In this document: positions 45,490-54,600 of the stretch, piece after piece
How the letters are laid out: every line of letters starts with the position of its first letter
Position numbering within the stretch: position 1 is the first letter of the stretch
Assembly: GCF_000381905.1 (NCBI RefSeq)
Contig: NZ_KB907261.1
Location: 78,941-142,940, forward strand
Direction of reading: 5' to 3'
From: Paenibacillus fonticola DSM 21315
Lineage (GTDB): Bacteria; Bacillota; Bacilli; Paenibacillales; Paenibacillaceae
DNA length: 64,000 nucleotides
Made by a program: the position numbers and the translations under genes
The notes under the pieces: generated by a model
Told to the model about the DNA's origin: nothing
The model's input: the letters and a program-made list of their open reading frames with translations, nothing else
The model's database searches: none

Positions 45490-46629
45490 TCACCCAAATA
45501 TATATCCAAGCATTTCGTGGAGACGATGGGTATACGTATGCTGACGGTAGGTTCTCTCTAAGGCACGCAGGGCGATTTCACGCCGTTCTGTCTCATGCGT
45601 TAAATAGTAAGTCACTTTTTCATACAACTCATCGGGACTGCTGAATGTTTCGATTTCCTGTCCAGGAGTATAGAAGCTGCTCAGGTCATCCCGCACATCG
45701 GCAAGCTGCAATGTGCCGCAGGCCGATATCTCGAAAGTTCGGGGATTGGGAGATGCTGCCGTGAGGCCAATCGCATTGTTATTCACAGACACATCATGAG
45801 GGGACCGATGCAAATTCAGCACGATTTTCGAGCCGCTATAAGCTTCCGCCGTCTCCCCAGGCCCCATCCATTTTCCAATTTCAATTTGATTCGGGTAGGA
45901 GGAATATTCAGGCAGCCGGTCCCACCAAATGCCATTAATCGTCAAGCCTTTTTCCATAAGCCCGCCGATAATCGGTTGGAGAAACTGAACCCGGTTCCAA
46001 TAAGCGGTGCCGATAAAGCTGATTCCACGGCGAATCGGTGAACGGGTCAGCGTTGGACGGTAATGCTCTACATAAGCTGCAAAAGGTAAATAATATACAT
46101 TCCTGCATCCTGCAGAGCGATAAAAATCGAGGCAATTGCGTTCCAGGGTAAACACATAATCATAATGCGGAGCCGTTCTGACAGTCATATCGGTATAGTA
46201 GGGATCATCCGTCAGCCATATCGCAGTGCGTATTCCCTTGGCTCTCAACGCATCAATGTGCTCGACAGGCAGATCCATTCCATCAAGCACAAGCACTAAG
46301 TCAAGAGATAGGCCTGCAGCCATCCCAGCGACATCCTGACCCGGCTCAGCCACGCTAACCCGGTTTACCAGTGTTTGAAGTGTAGCTATAATCGCTTCAT
46401 CAATCGGGGAGTAAGGATATCCCTTGCCCGAGGAAACATACAGCACATTCAATTGCCGGATGGGAAAAGAGGCGCGCGGTGTCTCAATGATCGCTTTCGC
46501 CCGCCCCCGCATATATCCTTCTTCAAAGCCATCCTTTAAACCGTCTTCCCGCCCTCTCCATCTTGAATCTTTAACTGCACTCACCAAAGCAGCATGAGGC
46601 GCTGACTCTGATTCTGAATGAACGAACAT
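45490..46629 (-). CDS. CgeB-like glycosyltransferase with GY/GF tag
   Basis: A 379-residue CgeB/DUF3880-type protein. Residues 26-49 contain GREDGLKDGFEEGYMRGRAK, a run with Gly-aromatic spacing of four. The catalytic part shows WLTDDPYYTDMTVRTAPHYD, SFIGTAYWNRV, NLHRSPHDVS and NPRTFEISACG. In B. subtilis cgeB is a GerE- and sigma-K-dependent gene needed for the outer spore crust. It is a paralogue of 46668-47828 (same order of motifs). AGAAGGAG precedes the ATG. Confidence 0.87.
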   Translation of the reverse strand: MFVHSESESAPHAALVSAVKDSRWRGREDGLKDGFEEGYMRGRAKAIIETPRASFPIRQLNVLYVSSGKGYPYSPIDEAIIATLQTLVNRVSVAEPGQDVAGMAAGLSLDLVLVLDGMDLPVEHIDALRAKGIRTAIWLTDDPYYTDMTVRTAPHYDYVFTLERNCLDFYRSAGCRNVYYLPFAAYVEHYRPTLTRSPIRRGISFIGTAYWNRVQFLQPIIGGLMEKGLTINGIWWDRLPEYSSYPNQIEIGKWMGPGETAEAYSGSKIVLNLHRSPHDVSVNNNAIGLTAASPNPRTFEISACGTLQLADVRDDLSSFYTPGQEIETFSSPDELYEKVTYYLTHETERREIALRALERTYRQHTYTHRLHEMLGYIFG

Positions 46630-46667
46630 ACTGTCACTCCTTCTTATGGTAGTCGCTGAACTTGCAC

Positions 46668-47828
46668 TTAAGGAATTTTCACGGCAGCAAGCAAGCGTCC
46701 GATACGTTCATGAAACGTATGCTTTAATCGAGTCGTCCATAAAGAACGCCAGGCGATGTGAAGACGCTCCCGATCATGACTCAAGTAATAATCGATTTTT
46801 CGCTGCAGTTCTGCTGCATCAGTAAATGTTTCAATGTCATACCCCGGTTCATAATGAGCGGCTAAATCGCCGCGGACATCTGTAATTTGCAATGTTCCGC
46901 AGCCTCCGATTTCATAGGTTCTCGGATTAATCGAGCCCCCCGGGCTATTAATGCCGTTCCGGTTGTCCGATCCTGCTGTTGTAGGACGGTGGAGATTTAT
47001 GACGATTTTAGAGCCGTTATAATAAGACACCGTCTCTTCTGCCGGAATCCAGCCGCTGTGGATGAATCGTGACAGTTGATCGTATTTCTCCAGACGATCC
47101 CAAAACCCGCCGGCGATAAACACCTTTTTGTCTTGGAGATATGAAGCCATTTGATCAAAGAGCTCTACCCGATTCCAGAAGGCATTGCCGATAAAGCAAA
47201 CATCGTAGTGGTATTCCGCCGAAGCTCGTATCGGGCGAAACATTTGCGGATTTGCGGCAAGCGGAAGGTAATGAACATGCTCGCAGCCCATTCGGCGATA
47301 AAGTGCGACGCACTCCAATTCGTGCGTAAATACTTCATCATAGCACCGGGCAATACGTACTGTATCGTCCGTGAAATAAGGATCATCTACAAACCATACG
47401 GCTGTATGAATGCCCAGCCCGCGAATCGCCAATATCTGCTCCTCGTGATCGGGAGGAAATACATGCAGCCCATTCATTACCAGTACGAGATCGGGACGGA
47501 GGGAAGCGGCCATCGTCAGCGCCGATTCTGGAGCAGCCACGATACACTCTACCGTCAGCTCTTTTAACGCTTCCGTTACCCCGCGATCAATCGCCTCAAA
47601 GCTTTGGGGAATATAGAGGACACGATAGCTGCTTGGGCTGGAGGGTCCTTGTAACGGAATCCGCTCAAGTACAGCCTGGCATCCTCCGAATCGATAGCCT
47701 TCAAGGAATCCAGACCGATAACTTTCGCCGATATCCCACTTGTTCGTATTCTTCAAGGCATTCATCCTATCTATATTTAAATTTCCTAGGGTCTGTATAA
47801 ATATATGCGCGAAGGACATGTGCATCAT
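46668..47828 (-). CDS. CgeB-like glycosyltransferase, second copy
   Basis: A 386-residue paralogue of the downstream CgeB-like protein: ESYRSGFLEGYRFGG tag near residue 37, WFVDDPYFTDDTVRIARCYD, CFIGNAFWNRVELF, NLHRPTTAGSDNRNG, NPRTYEIGGCG. It is the first gene after a terminator at 47955-47999, so it may have its own promoter. The start is uncertain: the first 21 residues before MNALKNTNKW look unlike the family and no strong ribosome binding site is visible at either start. Confidence 0.85.
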   Translation of the reverse strand: MMHMSFAHIFIQTLGNLNIDRMNALKNTNKWDIGESYRSGFLEGYRFGGCQAVLERIPLQGPSSPSSYRVLYIPQSFEAIDRGVTEALKELTVECIVAAPESALTMAASLRPDLVLVMNGLHVFPPDHEEQILAIRGLGIHTAVWFVDDPYFTDDTVRIARCYDEVFTHELECVALYRRMGCEHVHYLPLAANPQMFRPIRASAEYHYDVCFIGNAFWNRVELFDQMASYLQDKKVFIAGGFWDRLEKYDQLSRFIHSGWIPAEETVSYYNGSKIVINLHRPTTAGSDNRNGINSPGGSINPRTYEIGGCGTLQITDVRGDLAAHYEPGYDIETFTDAAELQRKIDYYLSHDRERLHIAWRSLWTTRLKHTFHERIGRLLAAVKIP

Positions 47829-47954
47829 GGACGACTACCCGGAAGTTTCATAAATTGGCGAATGCCATGAAAGGACAGCTGCCTTTCTTTCGATAGAGTA
47901 CGAACCTGCTTCCATAACAATAAATATGAGGCTTACGCTATTTATTTTTGACAA

Positions 47955-47999
47955 CCAAAAAACGGGCTCCTGTCCCGGTTAACCCGTGGCAGGAGCCCG
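47955..47999 (-). terminator. Terminator separating two spore-surface operons
   Basis: GCGGGCTCCTG and CAGGAGCCCG pair with a long loop followed by TTTTTTGG on the minus strand. Confidence 0.88.
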
Positions 48000-48008
48000 C
48001 TTGCGTGC

Positions 48009-48374
48009 TCAAACTCTATTTTTATAAGCTAATTTATGACCGTCTTCAAAGCCTTGCGAGAATCCTGAATTAAAGCCTTCATGGTATGCTTCATCGTAGG
48101 CCTGTTGATATAATACCGGGTCATCAGCCGGAGGACCTGGCAAAGGAGCTGGCTGATCAGGTCCAGACGCTGCCAATGGAGCACTCGGGCTCCGGCGTGT
48201 CAGAGTGCGCTTTTTTCTTCTGCGCAAACGGCCAGTTCTGGTTCTGAGGCCTTTTTTTCTGCCTAGAAGTCTGTGTTTTCGCTTTAACGGCAACTTACGC
48301 TTGCTGCCTGAGCCTGCTTTTCTTCTCCTAATTAACCTTGACCGGCGTTTCCGCCGGATTTTTGTCTTTAGCAT
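48009..48374 (-). CDS. Basic protein with C-terminal GF tag
   Basis: A 121-residue protein with no enzymatic domain. The first 65 residues are Arg/Lys-rich (KIRRKRRSRLIRRRKAG; GRLRRRKKRTLTRR). A proline linker follows. The end carries EAYHEGFNSGFSQGFEDGHK, the same Gly-aromatic tag found in neighbouring glycosyltransferases. It is a stand-alone version of the two accessory modules and may be a scaffold or glycan acceptor of the spore surface. AGGATAAG precedes the ATG. Confidence 0.65.
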   Translation of the reverse strand: MLKTKIRRKRRSRLIRRRKAGSGSKRKLPLKRKHRLLGRKKGLRTRTGRLRRRKKRTLTRRSPSAPLAASGPDQPAPLPGPPADDPVLYQQAYDEAYHEGFNSGFSQGFEDGHKLAYKNRV

Positions 48375-48680
48375 TTACTTATCCTCCCGTTCTCCTCGGG
48401 CTGCGGTGTTTGCCGGATAGCAAGATTCTATAATCCAGGGGGGTGAAGGAGTTCCATAATATACTTGGCGCAGGGTAATGCCGCACACCGTTTGAGCTAT
48501 AGCTTGTTGATACTTGGTTAGAACTTGAATATTTTTCGACAAATGACGAGCTGTCTCAGCCGAATGATCGGACACATCCGCCAAACTGTCCAGTATTCTC
48601 GCCATCGCGGTTTGACTCTTTGCGATCGAATCGATCAACCGCAATTTAGTTGCCTCGGCAGAGCCGATTCCGGCCATCAT
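48375..48680 (-). CDS. Small helical protein of unknown function
   Basis: A 101-residue protein, helical over about residues 8-70 (ATKLRLIDSIAKSQTAMARIL; SAETARHLSKNIQVLTKYQQ would form coiled coils), then a short non-helical tail ending RGEREDK. It overlaps the preceding gene by 4 nt (ATGA). With the two upstream genes it forms a run of three small helical proteins in the spore glycosylation operon. No family recognised. Confidence 0.65.
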   Translation of the reverse strand: MMAGIGSAEATKLRLIDSIAKSQTAMARILDSLADVSDHSAETARHLSKNIQVLTKYQQAIAQTVCGITLRQVYYGTPSPPWIIESCYPANTAARGEREDK

Positions 48681-49030
48681 TTATCCGAATCCCCAAAATC
48701 AAAGGAGCCGCCGAACATGCCGCCGAAGCCATCCTCGTCTTCAGAACCCGAAGCCTCTTCTTTGGAAACAAGCATAGCTTTCAAATTGCTGCATAAGCCG
48801 TTCTGCAGTTTAGTCAAACCGTCTATTACTTCAACAAGCTGCTCATGAATATCCAGCGGTTCGGATAGCATCTTCTCGTGGCTTTCGAAGCTCCCGCCTT
48901 GTACATGATTCAGCATCCAGTTGCGTACCTTTTCAGCTTCTACCGCTTTCGCCTCCAAAATCATAGCAACATTCCATTGAACTTTTGCCGCTGCATCCAG
49001 CACATTCAATAAAGACAGTTCTCTGCTCAT
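48677..49030 (-). CDS. Small helical protein with acidic Gly/Phe tail
   Basis: A 117-residue protein: helices through SLLNVLDAAAKVQWNVAMIL and IHEQLVEVIDGLTKLQNGL, then an acidic tail with GFGGMFGGSFDFGDSDK. The Gly/Phe-rich acidic end could interact with the basic tails of neighbours. It overlaps the next gene by 4 nt. Function unknown. Confidence 0.65.
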   Translation of the reverse strand: MSRELSLLNVLDAAAKVQWNVAMILEAKAVEAEKVRNWMLNHVQGGSFESHEKMLSEPLDIHEQLVEVIDGLTKLQNGLCSNLKAMLVSKEEASGSEDEDGFGGMFGGSFDFGDSDK

Positions 49031-49054
49031 CGTATCATCCTCGCTCGTAACAAC

Positions 49055-49342
49055 CTATTCTTCATCCTGAACTTTCAATTCCTTGATTACGAGTTCTAAG
49101 TTTTCAGCCATGGCCTCCTCAAGATCAGCGATTGAATTCAAGTAGGCGACAACGCTTTTATTAATACGCCCCGTGTTTTCGATCAGCCCATCGGTTCCAT
49201 CAAAGTCCGGATCAGCATCAGGTATAGAATGAATAATTTGCGCCATACGCACCGCAACCTGCCGCTCCGCATCAATAATGCGCGCGATTTGCCCATGGGA
49301 GTGGGACATATGGATTATCATCTCTGTGATTTTCTGTTCCAC
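49055..49342 (-). CDS. Small helical protein of unknown function
   Basis: A 95-residue protein with two long helices (MSHSHGQIARIIDAERQVAV; SVVAYLNSIADLEEAMAENL) joined by an acidic loop (DADPDFDGTDG). It is related in size and layout to the next two genes, suggesting an assembled helical bundle. A weak GGAGGAAT site precedes the ATG. Function unknown. Confidence 0.65.
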   Translation of the reverse strand: MEQKITEMIIHMSHSHGQIARIIDAERQVAVRMAQIIHSIPDADPDFDGTDGLIENTGRINKSVVAYLNSIADLEEAMAENLELVIKELKVQDEE

Positions 49343-49470
49343 CCGGATTCCTCCTACTTCAATCAGTTGTACCGGGCACGGCAGTATAACTGTAACTGTT
49401 ATCCGGTCCCGGGTTCATCTGTTCCAGCATATGCGAAAGCCAGGTTCGTCGTTACTGGCAATATCCAGGA

Positions 49471-50826
49471 CTACAGATCTTCCGATCTAAGCACGGGAGG
49501 CGGCAGAATCGGCGGTCCTTCCTCATACTGCTCCATCTCCTTGAACGTTATCATTTTAGGCTCCATCCGCATCAGCCCCCAGAGCTCACATGCGTAATCG
49601 GAGGCAATTTTACGCAATTTCCCCCGGTCAAGCTGATACCAAGTGCCGTTATTGGTTCGAAGGACCATCCCGTCCCGCAGACGAGCCCCTTCCGTGTATA
49701 TAAAGCCGTTATTCGGACGCTGTATCCCCGTAGGTATTTGTATTAAATCGATGACGGACAGCCTGACCGGCTTGTCGGGCATCTTCTCATTTATCGTATC
49801 GGAAAATGAAAACTTTAATCCGTTCTCCAGCCAAAAGCGCTTGCCAGAGCCACCTTCCACCCAAATATGCGTCGGAAAAAAGTCGCTAGATCTTTTATTG
49901 CGCAGAGCCCCCTTCTGCTGCTTCACCTCCTGAAGAAGCTCAAAGGGATTTCCCCATTTTTTATAAAAAAATTGTTCGTTTCTGTCGTTAACAGCAGCAA
50001 AGCCTTCTTGCCCGAGACTCTTCATTGTCACACTTCCGATATGATGCACAAATGTATCCCCGGCGATCATCAGACGCTTGCCTTGCAATTGCAGCCGGAG
50101 AATCCAGTCGTCGTCCTCGAAATTTCCAATTTCATACCCTTCATCAAAATAACCGACCTCTTCGAATACGTCACGAGGAAATAGAAGACAAAAGCCAACG
50201 AGCCGGTCGGTATACCGCCATTTCAAGCTGTCGGATACATTATGCTTCGCTGCAAACCTCTCCATCTCTCGCAAACTATTATAAGCAGTATCAATTTGCT
50301 GCGCCCCGCTAATATAGTTTGTAACCGGGCCGACCGCTGCCGCCGAGCTGTTGTTTAGCGCTATCAGCATTTGGCTCAGCCATCGTTCAGTTACGAGAAC
50401 ATCGTTATTTAACAATACGATCGTGCTGCCTTTAGCCATCATTAGACCGGTATTGATTGCACTGGCAAAGCCTAAATTTTTTTGATGGAATCCAACGCGA
50501 AAAGATCCTCTCCGCTTACGCAGCGCCTCACGGGTTCCATCCGTAGAACCATCGTCAACGATGATGATCTCGTAGGGCAGTTCCGTATGGGCTTCAATGC
50601 CAGAAATACATCGCAACAACAATTCTTTTTGATTATAAGTGGGAATAATGATGCTCGTGCCTTCAAATTGTGCTGCAAAAGCCCTTTGCCCCTCCATTAC
50701 GCCAAGGGTATAGCCGGATTGATATCCACTTTCATATTTCGCTGCCGAAGTCATCCTGGAACGTCTCACAGCCTCTGACCGTTCTCTTTGCACAGCCTGG
50801 CGCAGCAATCCATGCCTATCACTCAT
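49471..50826 (-). CDS. GT2 glycosyltransferase with N-terminal GY tag
   Basis: A 451-residue protein. Residues 30-54 hold YESGYQSGYTLGVMEG, the cluster tag. Then comes a GT-A domain (SIIIPTYNQKELLLRCISGI, IIVDDGSTDGT, VLLNNDVLVT with the metal site, FDEGYEIGNFEDDDW). A C-terminal extra domain (about 300-450) with beta-rich repeats (KRFWLENGLKF; YTEGARLRDG) may bind glycan. ATG overlaps the GT-D gene stop by 4 nt. Confidence 0.85.
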   Translation of the reverse strand: MSDRHGLLRQAVQRERSEAVRRSRMTSAAKYESGYQSGYTLGVMEGQRAFAAQFEGTSIIIPTYNQKELLLRCISGIEAHTELPYEIIIVDDGSTDGTREALRKRRGSFRVGFHQKNLGFASAINTGLMMAKGSTIVLLNNDVLVTERWLSQMLIALNNSSAAAVGPVTNYISGAQQIDTAYNSLREMERFAAKHNVSDSLKWRYTDRLVGFCLLFPRDVFEEVGYFDEGYEIGNFEDDDWILRLQLQGKRLMIAGDTFVHHIGSVTMKSLGQEGFAAVNDRNEQFFYKKWGNPFELLQEVKQQKGALRNKRSSDFFPTHIWVEGGSGKRFWLENGLKFSFSDTINEKMPDKPVRLSVIDLIQIPTGIQRPNNGFIYTEGARLRDGMVLRTNNGTWYQLDRGKLRKIASDYACELWGLMRMEPKMITFKEMEQYEEGPPILPPPVLRSEDL

Positions 50827-51917
50827 TTATTCACCTCCGAGCCTGGCAGCAGGAGGGCTTCGCCGCTCTCCAACTGATTCGCCAAATGTCCCATATCAAA
50901 CGAAACTTTTCCAAGCTCTCCGGCAATGGCTGTACAAATCATCACAGCGGCAATGCCTGCCGCTACCAAAGCAAGATCGAAGTCGATCCTCGCCACCTGT
51001 TCTATAATGCGCCGTACATCCTGCACCCCGTTGACCGGCATAATGATTCCGGCAATCTCTAAGCCTTGCCTGCCAAGCACGTCCGCTAGTCCGGCAGCTT
51101 TATTCCCTATAAGAAGCAATTTCCGCCCTTGAAGCATTGGAAACAATAGGCCTTGTTCATTTAACGCATAATTTACCGTAGACGACGTCATTCTCAGCTC
51201 CTGATAGGAAATTCCCAGTTGCTTCAGTGCCGGGAACAAAAGCCCCTGAAACGTAGGGTGCCGCGATTCAGGAATGCCGACTATGCTCGCTTGACGAATG
51301 GATTGGGCTAACAATCGGCGTGCTGCCGCATCGGGAAGATTCACCCCCGCATAAGGCAGAAATGGCCCCCAAAGCTTGGCCTGCTCTGTGGAGATGGTCA
51401 TATCATGCGCCAGCGTGAGCAGCTCGCCGTCGCCGAGGCGAATGACCGATAACGGAAGCCGTTGATCCAGGGCCTGAATGACTTCCGCGAATACTTCGGA
51501 GGGGGGAAGCACAGGCACAAGCGCAGAAGTTACCTGCTCGATTCCGCGGGAGATCACATCATCTAGGGTCATGTACGGGAGTACGGTATAGGGGGGGAGC
51601 TTCTTACACAGCTTCGCTTCGCCGCCTTCATAGAAGCCTTGGCGGTAACCCTCCTCATAAGCAAAGGCGACCTCCCTCTCGGGGAGCATCCTTTCCTCTG
51701 AATAAGTCCCCTCCTTATTCGCTTTATCATCTGCAACATGCCTGCGCGAGCGCTGTCCTGGATGAGAAGCTGCCAAAGAGCCTTTGCGAAACCGCCCACC
51801 TATCGCACCTATGCGATAACGAACCTGTGCTGGCTTGCCTGCCTTTCCCATGCGATTTTTCGTCTGGGTCAAATTTCGCTTGCCCTGTCTGATGCGTTTG
51901 TAGTGTTTGCCCGCCAT
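50823..51917 (-). CDS. GT-D fold glycosyltransferase with basic N-terminus and GY tag
   Basis: A 364-residue protein. Residues 1-60 are strongly basic (KRIRQGKRNLTQTKNRMGK). The Gly-aromatic tag YEEGYRQGFYEGG follows at about 88-102. The rest is a DUF1792/GT-D domain with the signature VIRLGDGELL and a Rossmann-like half (KLLLIGNKAAGLADVLGRQG). GT-D enzymes transfer glucose or similar sugars in serine-rich glycoprotein pathways. Three accessory modules in one chain show the cluster's modular design. AAAGGAGGGG precedes the ATG. Confidence 0.82.
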   Translation of the reverse strand: MAGKHYKRIRQGKRNLTQTKNRMGKAGKPAQVRYRIGAIGGRFRKGSLAASHPGQRSRRHVADDKANKEGTYSEERMLPEREVAFAYEEGYRQGFYEGGEAKLCKKLPPYTVLPYMTLDDVISRGIEQVTSALVPVLPPSEVFAEVIQALDQRLPLSVIRLGDGELLTLAHDMTISTEQAKLWGPFLPYAGVNLPDAAARRLLAQSIRQASIVGIPESRHPTFQGLLFPALKQLGISYQELRMTSSTVNYALNEQGLLFPMLQGRKLLLIGNKAAGLADVLGRQGLEIAGIIMPVNGVQDVRRIIEQVARIDFDLALVAAGIAAVMICTAIAGELGKVSFDMGHLANQLESGEALLLPGSEVNK

Positions 51918-51986
51918 ATCCCCCCTCCTTTCAATTGTTAAGGTTCCGATTCAAGTCAGCAGGCAATTCCCGTGGCCAATTTCCTC

Positions 51987-52718
51987 TTAAGGAAGTACCC
52001 CTCTCATCCGCATGCCGGCCTCCAGCAAGGACTCAAAAGTTCCAGCATCCCCCCACCATAATTGCAGGACATCGTACTCCAGTTTCCCATCTCTGGCATA
52101 TAAATTGTTAACGTCGGTAATTTCCAGTTCTCCCCGGGCAGAACGATCTATCGTAGTTATTCGTTCGAAAACAGCGTCGTCATACATATAGATTCCGGTC
52201 ACCGAATAGTTGGATTGCGGTTTCTCCGGTTTCTCTTCGATAAAAGAAATCAGGTCAGGACGAGAGGGATCAAACACTGGAACTCCATACCTTCTCGGAT
52301 CATCAACCGGTTTCAGCAGTACTCTTGCGCTTCCGTGAGCCTGCTTCATAAACTGCTGGACATAGGGCGTCAAATCATCAAGAAACAAATTGTCCGCCAG
52401 GAGCGCAACAAACTTCTCCCCCCGTGCGATAAAGCTTTTAGACAAATATAAGGCTTCAGCAATACCGCCCGCCGTTTCCTGCACGCGATATGTCAAATTT
52501 ACGCCAAAATTCTCTCCGCTCCCCAAATAATTCGTATACAGTCCTGCAGACTGCTTGCCGATCACGACGAGTATGTCCGTTATTCCCGCTTGCCGGAACC
52601 GTTCAATACCGTAGCTGATCATCGGATAGCTCCCCACCGGGAGAAGATGCTTATTCACGATTCGAGTCAGGGGGTAAAGACGCGTTCCCGTCCCACCGGC
52701 TAAAATTACACCTTTCAT
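51987..52718 (-). CDS. Sugar-1-phosphate nucleotidyltransferase (RmlA-like)
   Basis: A 243-residue nucleotidyltransferase: ILAGGTGTRLYPLTRIVNKH carries the G-G-x-G-x-R-L nucleotide site and catalytic Arg/Lys, and VALLADNLFLD the metal-binding Asp. It resembles glucose-1-phosphate thymidylyltransferase, producing dTDP-glucose. No rmlB or rmlC is in this window, so the product may be used elsewhere or directly. ATG at 52718 follows GGGGGAGGGAG; a longer frame is unlikely. Confidence 0.88.
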   Translation of the reverse strand: MKGVILAGGTGTRLYPLTRIVNKHLLPVGSYPMISYGIERFRQAGITDILVVIGKQSAGLYTNYLGSGENFGVNLTYRVQETAGGIAEALYLSKSFIARGEKFVALLADNLFLDDLTPYVQQFMKQAHGSARVLLKPVDDPRRYGVPVFDPSRPDLISFIEEKPEKPQSNYSVTGIYMYDDAVFERITTIDRSARGELEITDVNNLYARDGKLEYDVLQLWWGDAGTFESLLEAGMRMRGVLP

Positions 52719-52743
52719 GTGCTCCCTCCCCCAAAGCTGTTTT

Positions 52744-53493
52744 TCACATATAAATCCACGGATCAATCCCCCACTTATCGATAAACTTCCGGCGATTACG
52801 CTCGATAAGACTGTTCCAGCCTTTCGGATTTACCGCCGCGAAGCTGGCGCTGCCCGCGTGATATACGAGCGTATCTCCGCACATTAGCAGCCGGAATGCT
52901 TGCCGGCGAGCCCGGTAGCAATAATCATCGTCTTCATAGTGGCCTGGAGAAAAGCGCTCGTCGAGTGGGCCTAAGCGCTCCCACAGCTTTCGTTTAAATA
53001 GGAAGCAAAGCCCGACGAGCCGCTGAACCTCCAGCCACTTCGCCGGATCGGCTTGGTTGTGCTGCTCGGCGATTTGCATGAACTCCTCCAGCGTCCTCCA
53101 CACGATATCCTTTTGCTGGCGGCCGCTCGCATAATTCGTAACTGGGCCAACAATTCCAACCTCATCTGCGCTGTAAAGGGCGCGAAGCATGTTGGACAGC
53201 CAGCGCGGCGTTACAAGGACATCGTTGTTCAAGAGCAGGAGCTGCTCGCCGGAAGCAATGGACAGCCCTTTATTGCAGGCCGCCGGGAAGCCTTCGTTTC
53301 TCGGCAGCGCAACAATCGTCAGCTTGGCTTGAATACAGTATTCCTGGGTTCCATCAGTAGAACCGTTGTCCACGACGATGATTTCATACGGTACCTCAGT
53401 ATGCCGGCGAATCGCTTCTATGCAAGAGGTCAACAAATGCAAACCATTATGCGTCGGGATAATGATGCTGGTCAGATTCGTTTCTTCCTTCAT
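52744..53493 (-). CDS. GT2 glycosyltransferase
   Basis: A 249-residue GT-A family 2 enzyme: SIIIPTHNGLHLLTSCIEAI, IVVDNGSTDGT, LLLNNDVLVT and GHYEDDDYCYRARRQAFRL. It is a close relative of the catalytic half of 49471-50826 but lacks its tag and extra domain. It overlaps the upstream gene by 4 nt. It likely extends a spore-surface glycan; donor unknown. Confidence 0.88.
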   Translation of the reverse strand: MKEETNLTSIIIPTHNGLHLLTSCIEAIRRHTEVPYEIIVVDNGSTDGTQEYCIQAKLTIVALPRNEGFPAACNKGLSIASGEQLLLLNNDVLVTPRWLSNMLRALYSADEVGIVGPVTNYASGRQQKDIVWRTLEEFMQIAEQHNQADPAKWLEVQRLVGLCFLFKRKLWERLGPLDERFSPGHYEDDDYCYRARRQAFRLLMCGDTLVYHAGSASFAAVNPKGWNSLIERNRRKFIDKWGIDPWIYM

Positions 53494-54596
53494 CGGCGAT
53501 TCCTCTTCCTCGCCAGCTCGCTGCGCGACAGCCGTGTCATTTTCAATCTGCTCCCCTTTAGACGCATTACCTCATCAAGAGCTTCGAAATGATCGCCAAG
53601 GATGAGCCGTGCCACTTCGTTTCCAGCCCCGGCATTCTCGCTGCGTATCCGATTTTTTCTTACGACATCCACGGATTGCGGTGCCCGGATCGTGAGTCCC
53701 TGTACGATGGCCAGCGCCTGCGCTTTAGGAGGCACGATCAATGATTTCCCCCCAAGGACGGTTATAGCCCGGCGGGATAATGCATGAGGAATTGCGGTCA
53801 GGGAGTTTGCCTGCAAATCGGGCCGGCCCAGCATATAATTGAGAAACATCTTGCTGCGCGTGACATCGTCCTGCTTAGAAAACGGGGGCAAATATGGAGA
53901 GATGTCGTTCAGAGCAACATCCGTCCCCTTATCGATTTCAAGCACGAAAGCGGCTAAATCCTCTGCAGCCAGGACGATATCGCCATCAACGAACAATACG
54001 GCGTCCCCGGCAGCCAAAGAAGCGCCGATTCCACGGGCAACATCGTGCCCCAGACGCTGAGGATAGCTGATAACAGTTACACGATCATTCTTTTCTATGG
54101 AATGGAAGCTGCTATCCTTACAGCCATTTAATATGACAATAATCTCCTGAATGGGCAGCCGGCTTAATTCCGCAATAACGGCCGCTATCGTCTTCTCCTC
54201 ATTGCTAGCAGCGACGACCGCCGACACGGTCCCCCGCAACGGCAATGGAATTCCTGGCAATGGCGGCCTTGCGATCGTATTATATCCGCGGCGGTAAGCC
54301 TTGGAGATGGTAAGAATGCTGCGCCAAGACAGCTTTCCCTTTACAGCTTCCTTGAACCACTCCTCGAAAGAGGATTGCAAATGCTCATATGAATGGGAGC
54401 TTTCTGCTTGCCCAGATGCAGCTGAATAACCTGCCTGACCGGCACGGTGCTCAAGCTGTCCCCATTTGATCTTCCCCTGTCTCTCTGCTTTTCCTGACTT
54501 TTGTGATCGTGCGGGGCGCTTAAAGCCGTTTCGGGCATAAGTTATTGCCAAAGAGTGCTGCCGCCCCACCGGCCTCCCCAGTTTTCTCCTTGACAT
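53490..54596 (-). CDS. GT2 glycosyltransferase with basic N-terminus
   Basis: A 368-residue protein. A basic N-terminal region (MSRRKLGRPVGRQHSLAI) leads to an AYRRGY tag fragment near residue 105. A GT-A domain follows (VSAVVAASNEEKTIAAVI, IIVILNGCKD, VLFVDGDIVL as the metal site, TAIPHALSRRA). It is a paralogue of 54601-55416, sharing the PHA-S-R-A segment and LGRPDL motif. It is coupled to the next gene by a 4-nt overlap. Confidence 0.85.
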   Translation of the reverse strand: MSRRKLGRPVGRQHSLAITYARNGFKRPARSQKSGKAERQGKIKWGQLEHRAGQAGYSAASGQAESSHSYEHLQSSFEEWFKEAVKGKLSWRSILTISKAYRRGYNTIARPPLPGIPLPLRGTVSAVVAASNEEKTIAAVIAELSRLPIQEIIVILNGCKDSSFHSIEKNDRVTVISYPQRLGHDVARGIGASLAAGDAVLFVDGDIVLAAEDLAAFVLEIDKGTDVALNDISPYLPPFSKQDDVTRSKMFLNYMLGRPDLQANSLTAIPHALSRRAITVLGGKSLIVPPKAQALAIVQGLTIRAPQSVDVVRKNRIRSENAGAGNEVARLILGDHFEALDEVMRLKGSRLKMTRLSRSELARKRNRR

Positions 54597-54600
54597 GCCC

